NCBI GenBank assembly: GCA_022563625.1
Contig: JADFNA010000071.1
Coordinates: forward strand, 1-7,423
Length of the DNA: 7,423 nucleotides
Reading direction: 5' to 3'
Source of the DNA: Candidatus Zixiibacteriota bacterium
GTDB taxonomy: Bacteria > Zixibacteria > MSB-5A5 > GN15 > JACZUZ01
The notes under the pieces are model-generated. The model saw only the letters and a list, made by a program, of their open reading frames with translations, ran no database searches and was not told the origin of the DNA. The translations under genes were made by a program, and so were the position numbers. Positions 6,084 to 7,423 of this stretch are shown here, in pieces. Position 1 is the first letter of the stretch; every line of letters begins with the position of its first letter.

Positions 6084-6103
6084 CCGATAGATACCGATAG
6101 ATA
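6084..6103. repeat. perfect 10-bp tandem duplication CCGATAGATA x2
   Basis: Two identical adjacent copies of CCGATAGATA lie in the region between lptB and the divergent lipoprotein gene, 134 bases before the latter's start. A one-helical-turn period suits a direct-repeat regulator site, but a simple replication-slippage duplication gives the same picture. No clear promoter for the plus-strand gene could be placed around it. Confidence 0.5.
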
Positions 6104-6236
6104 CATCGAAAGAGTGCTTCGTATCTCGGCTTCGAGGGTAGAAATCCAGCGCGGGAGGGGGTACTTTAGCCCGTCGGCCTTTTTCCATTCCGGCCCTGAT
6201 CGCAGCCGACGAAGCTGAGAAAGAACTGATAATCAC

Positions 6237-7423
6237 ATGACACTCCGATTCCTGAAACGGTTCCACTTGCAACGAACGATCATGTTTGTCATCCGCCGGG
6301 CGCTGCCTGGGTCTGCGCTTTTGCTGGTGACTGCATACTTGCTTTCGGCCTGCGGCTCGGAGCGGCTTCCAGCCGGTCAGGCCGAATTCGCCGATGGCAT
6401 GGAGTTTCTTCGTTCCGGCGATATCAGCGGAGCCGAAGGCAAATTCGGCGCAGCCTCCGAGGCTGACCCCGCCCGGCCCTGGCGGGAACTTGGACGGGCC
6501 AGAGAAATTGAGGCCTTCAGTTATTCGTTTGGGGCGTTGAAAAAGTATGAGTCGATCGTCAATCTCTCGCCGGATTTCGATTCCGGGTATACTGCGTATT
6601 GCCGTCTGGCGCTCGCGCACGGTAAACCACATCTGTCAGAATACATGGCGAGAAAATACGCGGCGCGGCTTGCTGTCAGCTATTCGCCCGCCGAGAGCGC
6701 TCTGAACGCCGAACAACCCGTCGGTCCAGCATTGCGGGCCTTTCACCTGATGGCCGGCCGGACTGAGATCGCCCAGGGACTGTTTGAAAAGGCCGAGGGC
6801 CGTCTGCGAAACCTGCAGTCGTCATTTGCTGATGACCCGGAAGTCCAATTCGCATTGGCCTCGGCGCTATTGGCGCTGGACCGTGTGGACGAAGCGCTTG
6901 AGACCGCCCGCAGAGAGAACGGCCAAAAATCCCGCGCCGGCAGTCTGGCTGCAGTTGAGTTTTATATAGAAGCGAATCAGGCAAACTCCGCGATTGAGGC
7001 GCTACAAGACCTTAAGAACACCTATTCAGATGATATCCAGATTGACCGCTTCATTTTTGAGTCATATCTCAAATTAGGGTATCCGGACATAGCCGACAGC
7101 AAAATATCCGAGCTGGAAAAAGACGGCGCGCCGGAGAATGTCCTGTGGCTGCTACGCGCGCAATTGTCAGAAAACGTCGGCGAATTTCGCCGGGCCTATA
7201 ATTTGTATCTGTACGCGCACTCTCTCGAAAAAACAAATCATGAGTTGTACCGGGCTGCGGCGCGAGCAATTGCCCTCGGCCACAACTTCGTACTTGCTGA
7301 AGACAATATGAAATTCGCCCTGATCCATATCGATGACGGGACCAATTCAGAAGAGTATATTGCGGACGCATATCTTGATCTGGCCGAGTTTTTTCTCTGG
7401 ACCCGGCAGTGGAAACTCACCCT
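6237..7423 (+). CDS. TPR-like repeat lipoprotein, 3' end beyond window (partial)
   Basis: Open frame of 395 codons with no stop before the right edge, so the C-terminus is missing. The N-terminus is a classical lipoprotein signal: basic residues (KRFHLQR, IRR), a hydrophobic core (ALLLVTAYLL), and lipobox LSAC with the lipidated Cys at 39. Ser at +3 and no Asp at +2 suggest outer-membrane sorting, if E. coli-like rules apply. The mature part is a run of helical pairs with the small/large residue pattern of tetratricopeptide repeats, clearest at 51-78 (ADGMEFLRSGDISGAEGKFGAASEADP), 85-112, 203-225 (VQFALASALLALDRVDEALET) and 304-333. They are degenerate, and no enzyme motif is seen. The ATG at 6237 is the first start after an in-frame TGA (6216-6218), with a GAGAAAGAA sequence 11 bases before it; ATG 6282 is possible but would shorten the basic n-region. 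Likely role: protein-interaction scaffold in envelope assembly. This is inference; no specific family is recognised. Confidence 0.85.
   Translation, partial: MTLRFLKRFHLQRTIMFVIRRALPGSALLLVTAYLLSACGSERLPAGQAEFADGMEFLRSGDISGAEGKFGAASEADPARPWRELGRAREIEAFSYSFGALKKYESIVNLSPDFDSGYTAYCRLALAHGKPHLSEYMARKYAARLAVSYSPAESALNAEQPVGPALRAFHLMAGRTEIAQGLFEKAEGRLRNLQSSFADDPEVQFALASALLALDRVDEALETARRENGQKSRAGSLAAVEFYIEANQANSAIEALQDLKNTYSDDIQIDRFIFESYLKLGYPDIADSKISELEKDGAPENVLWLLRAQLSENVGEFRRAYNLYLYAHSLEKTNHELYRAAARAIALGHNFVLAEDNMKFALIHIDDGTNSEEYIADAYLDLAEFFLWTRQWKLT

Noticed and set aside
6012..6632. 206-codon minus-strand open frame whose TGA overlaps the upstream lptB ATG (ATGA)
   Set aside because: It is antisense to the lipoprotein gene, whose lipobox and helical repeats are convincing. 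Its own translation is rich in Arg, Pro and Gly with no domain pattern. The ATGA overlap involves the less likely lptB start.
1..7423. tRNA/rRNA genes, CRISPR arrays, transposase genes, prophage or toxin-antitoxin modules
   Set aside because: Looked for by eye on both strands; no cloverleaf, regularly spaced repeat array, transposase motif or paired small genes were seen.

Overview
No unmistakable new system is visible. The window is a core-gene neighbourhood of a Gram-negative (diderm) bacterium: it carries an outer-membrane TonB-dependent receptor, the LPS-transport ATPase LptB and a lipoprotein with a clear lipobox. The receptor begins with a carboxypeptidase-regulatory-like domain, as is frequent in Bacteroidetes and related FCB-group phyla. 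Base composition is moderate (a little above 50% GC by eye). Shine-Dalgarno sequences are strong at only one gene. An uncultured FCB-type lineage is a reasonable guess, but the sequence alone does not fix the taxon.

Layout from left to right: (i) 15-2441, minus strand, a complete TonB-dependent receptor with an upstream region (2442-2667) holding three GGCAATGA repeats; (ii) 2668-2702, an intrinsic terminator for the next gene; (iii) 2747-3106, minus strand, short ribosome hibernation factor hpf, preceded by a 371-base leader with hairpins and an AT-rich promoter-like segment; (iv) 3478-4905, minus strand, rpoN (sigma-54); (v) 4906-5241, a 336-base intergenic region with a perfect TATAAT, two inverted repeats and a decayed large palindromic repeat; (vi) 5242-5964, minus strand, lptB; (vii) 5965-6236, a divergent regulatory region with a good sigma-70-type promoter for lptB and a 10-bp tandem duplication; (viii) 6237 to the right edge, plus strand, the 5' part of a TPR-like lipoprotein gene that runs out of the window.

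lptB-rpoN-hpf is the order known from many Gram-negative genomes, where lptA/lptC lie upstream of lptB and ptsN often lies downstream of hpf. Here the block is cut at both ends: a divergent lipoprotein gene replaces lptA/lptC, and a terminator plus a TonB-dependent receptor follows hpf. The long gaps inside the block, with their own promoter-like and hairpin elements, suggest that the three genes can be expressed separately. The most interesting material is non-coding: the structured leaders, the short tandem repeats with 10-bp period, and the decayed dispersed palindrome between lptB and rpoN.
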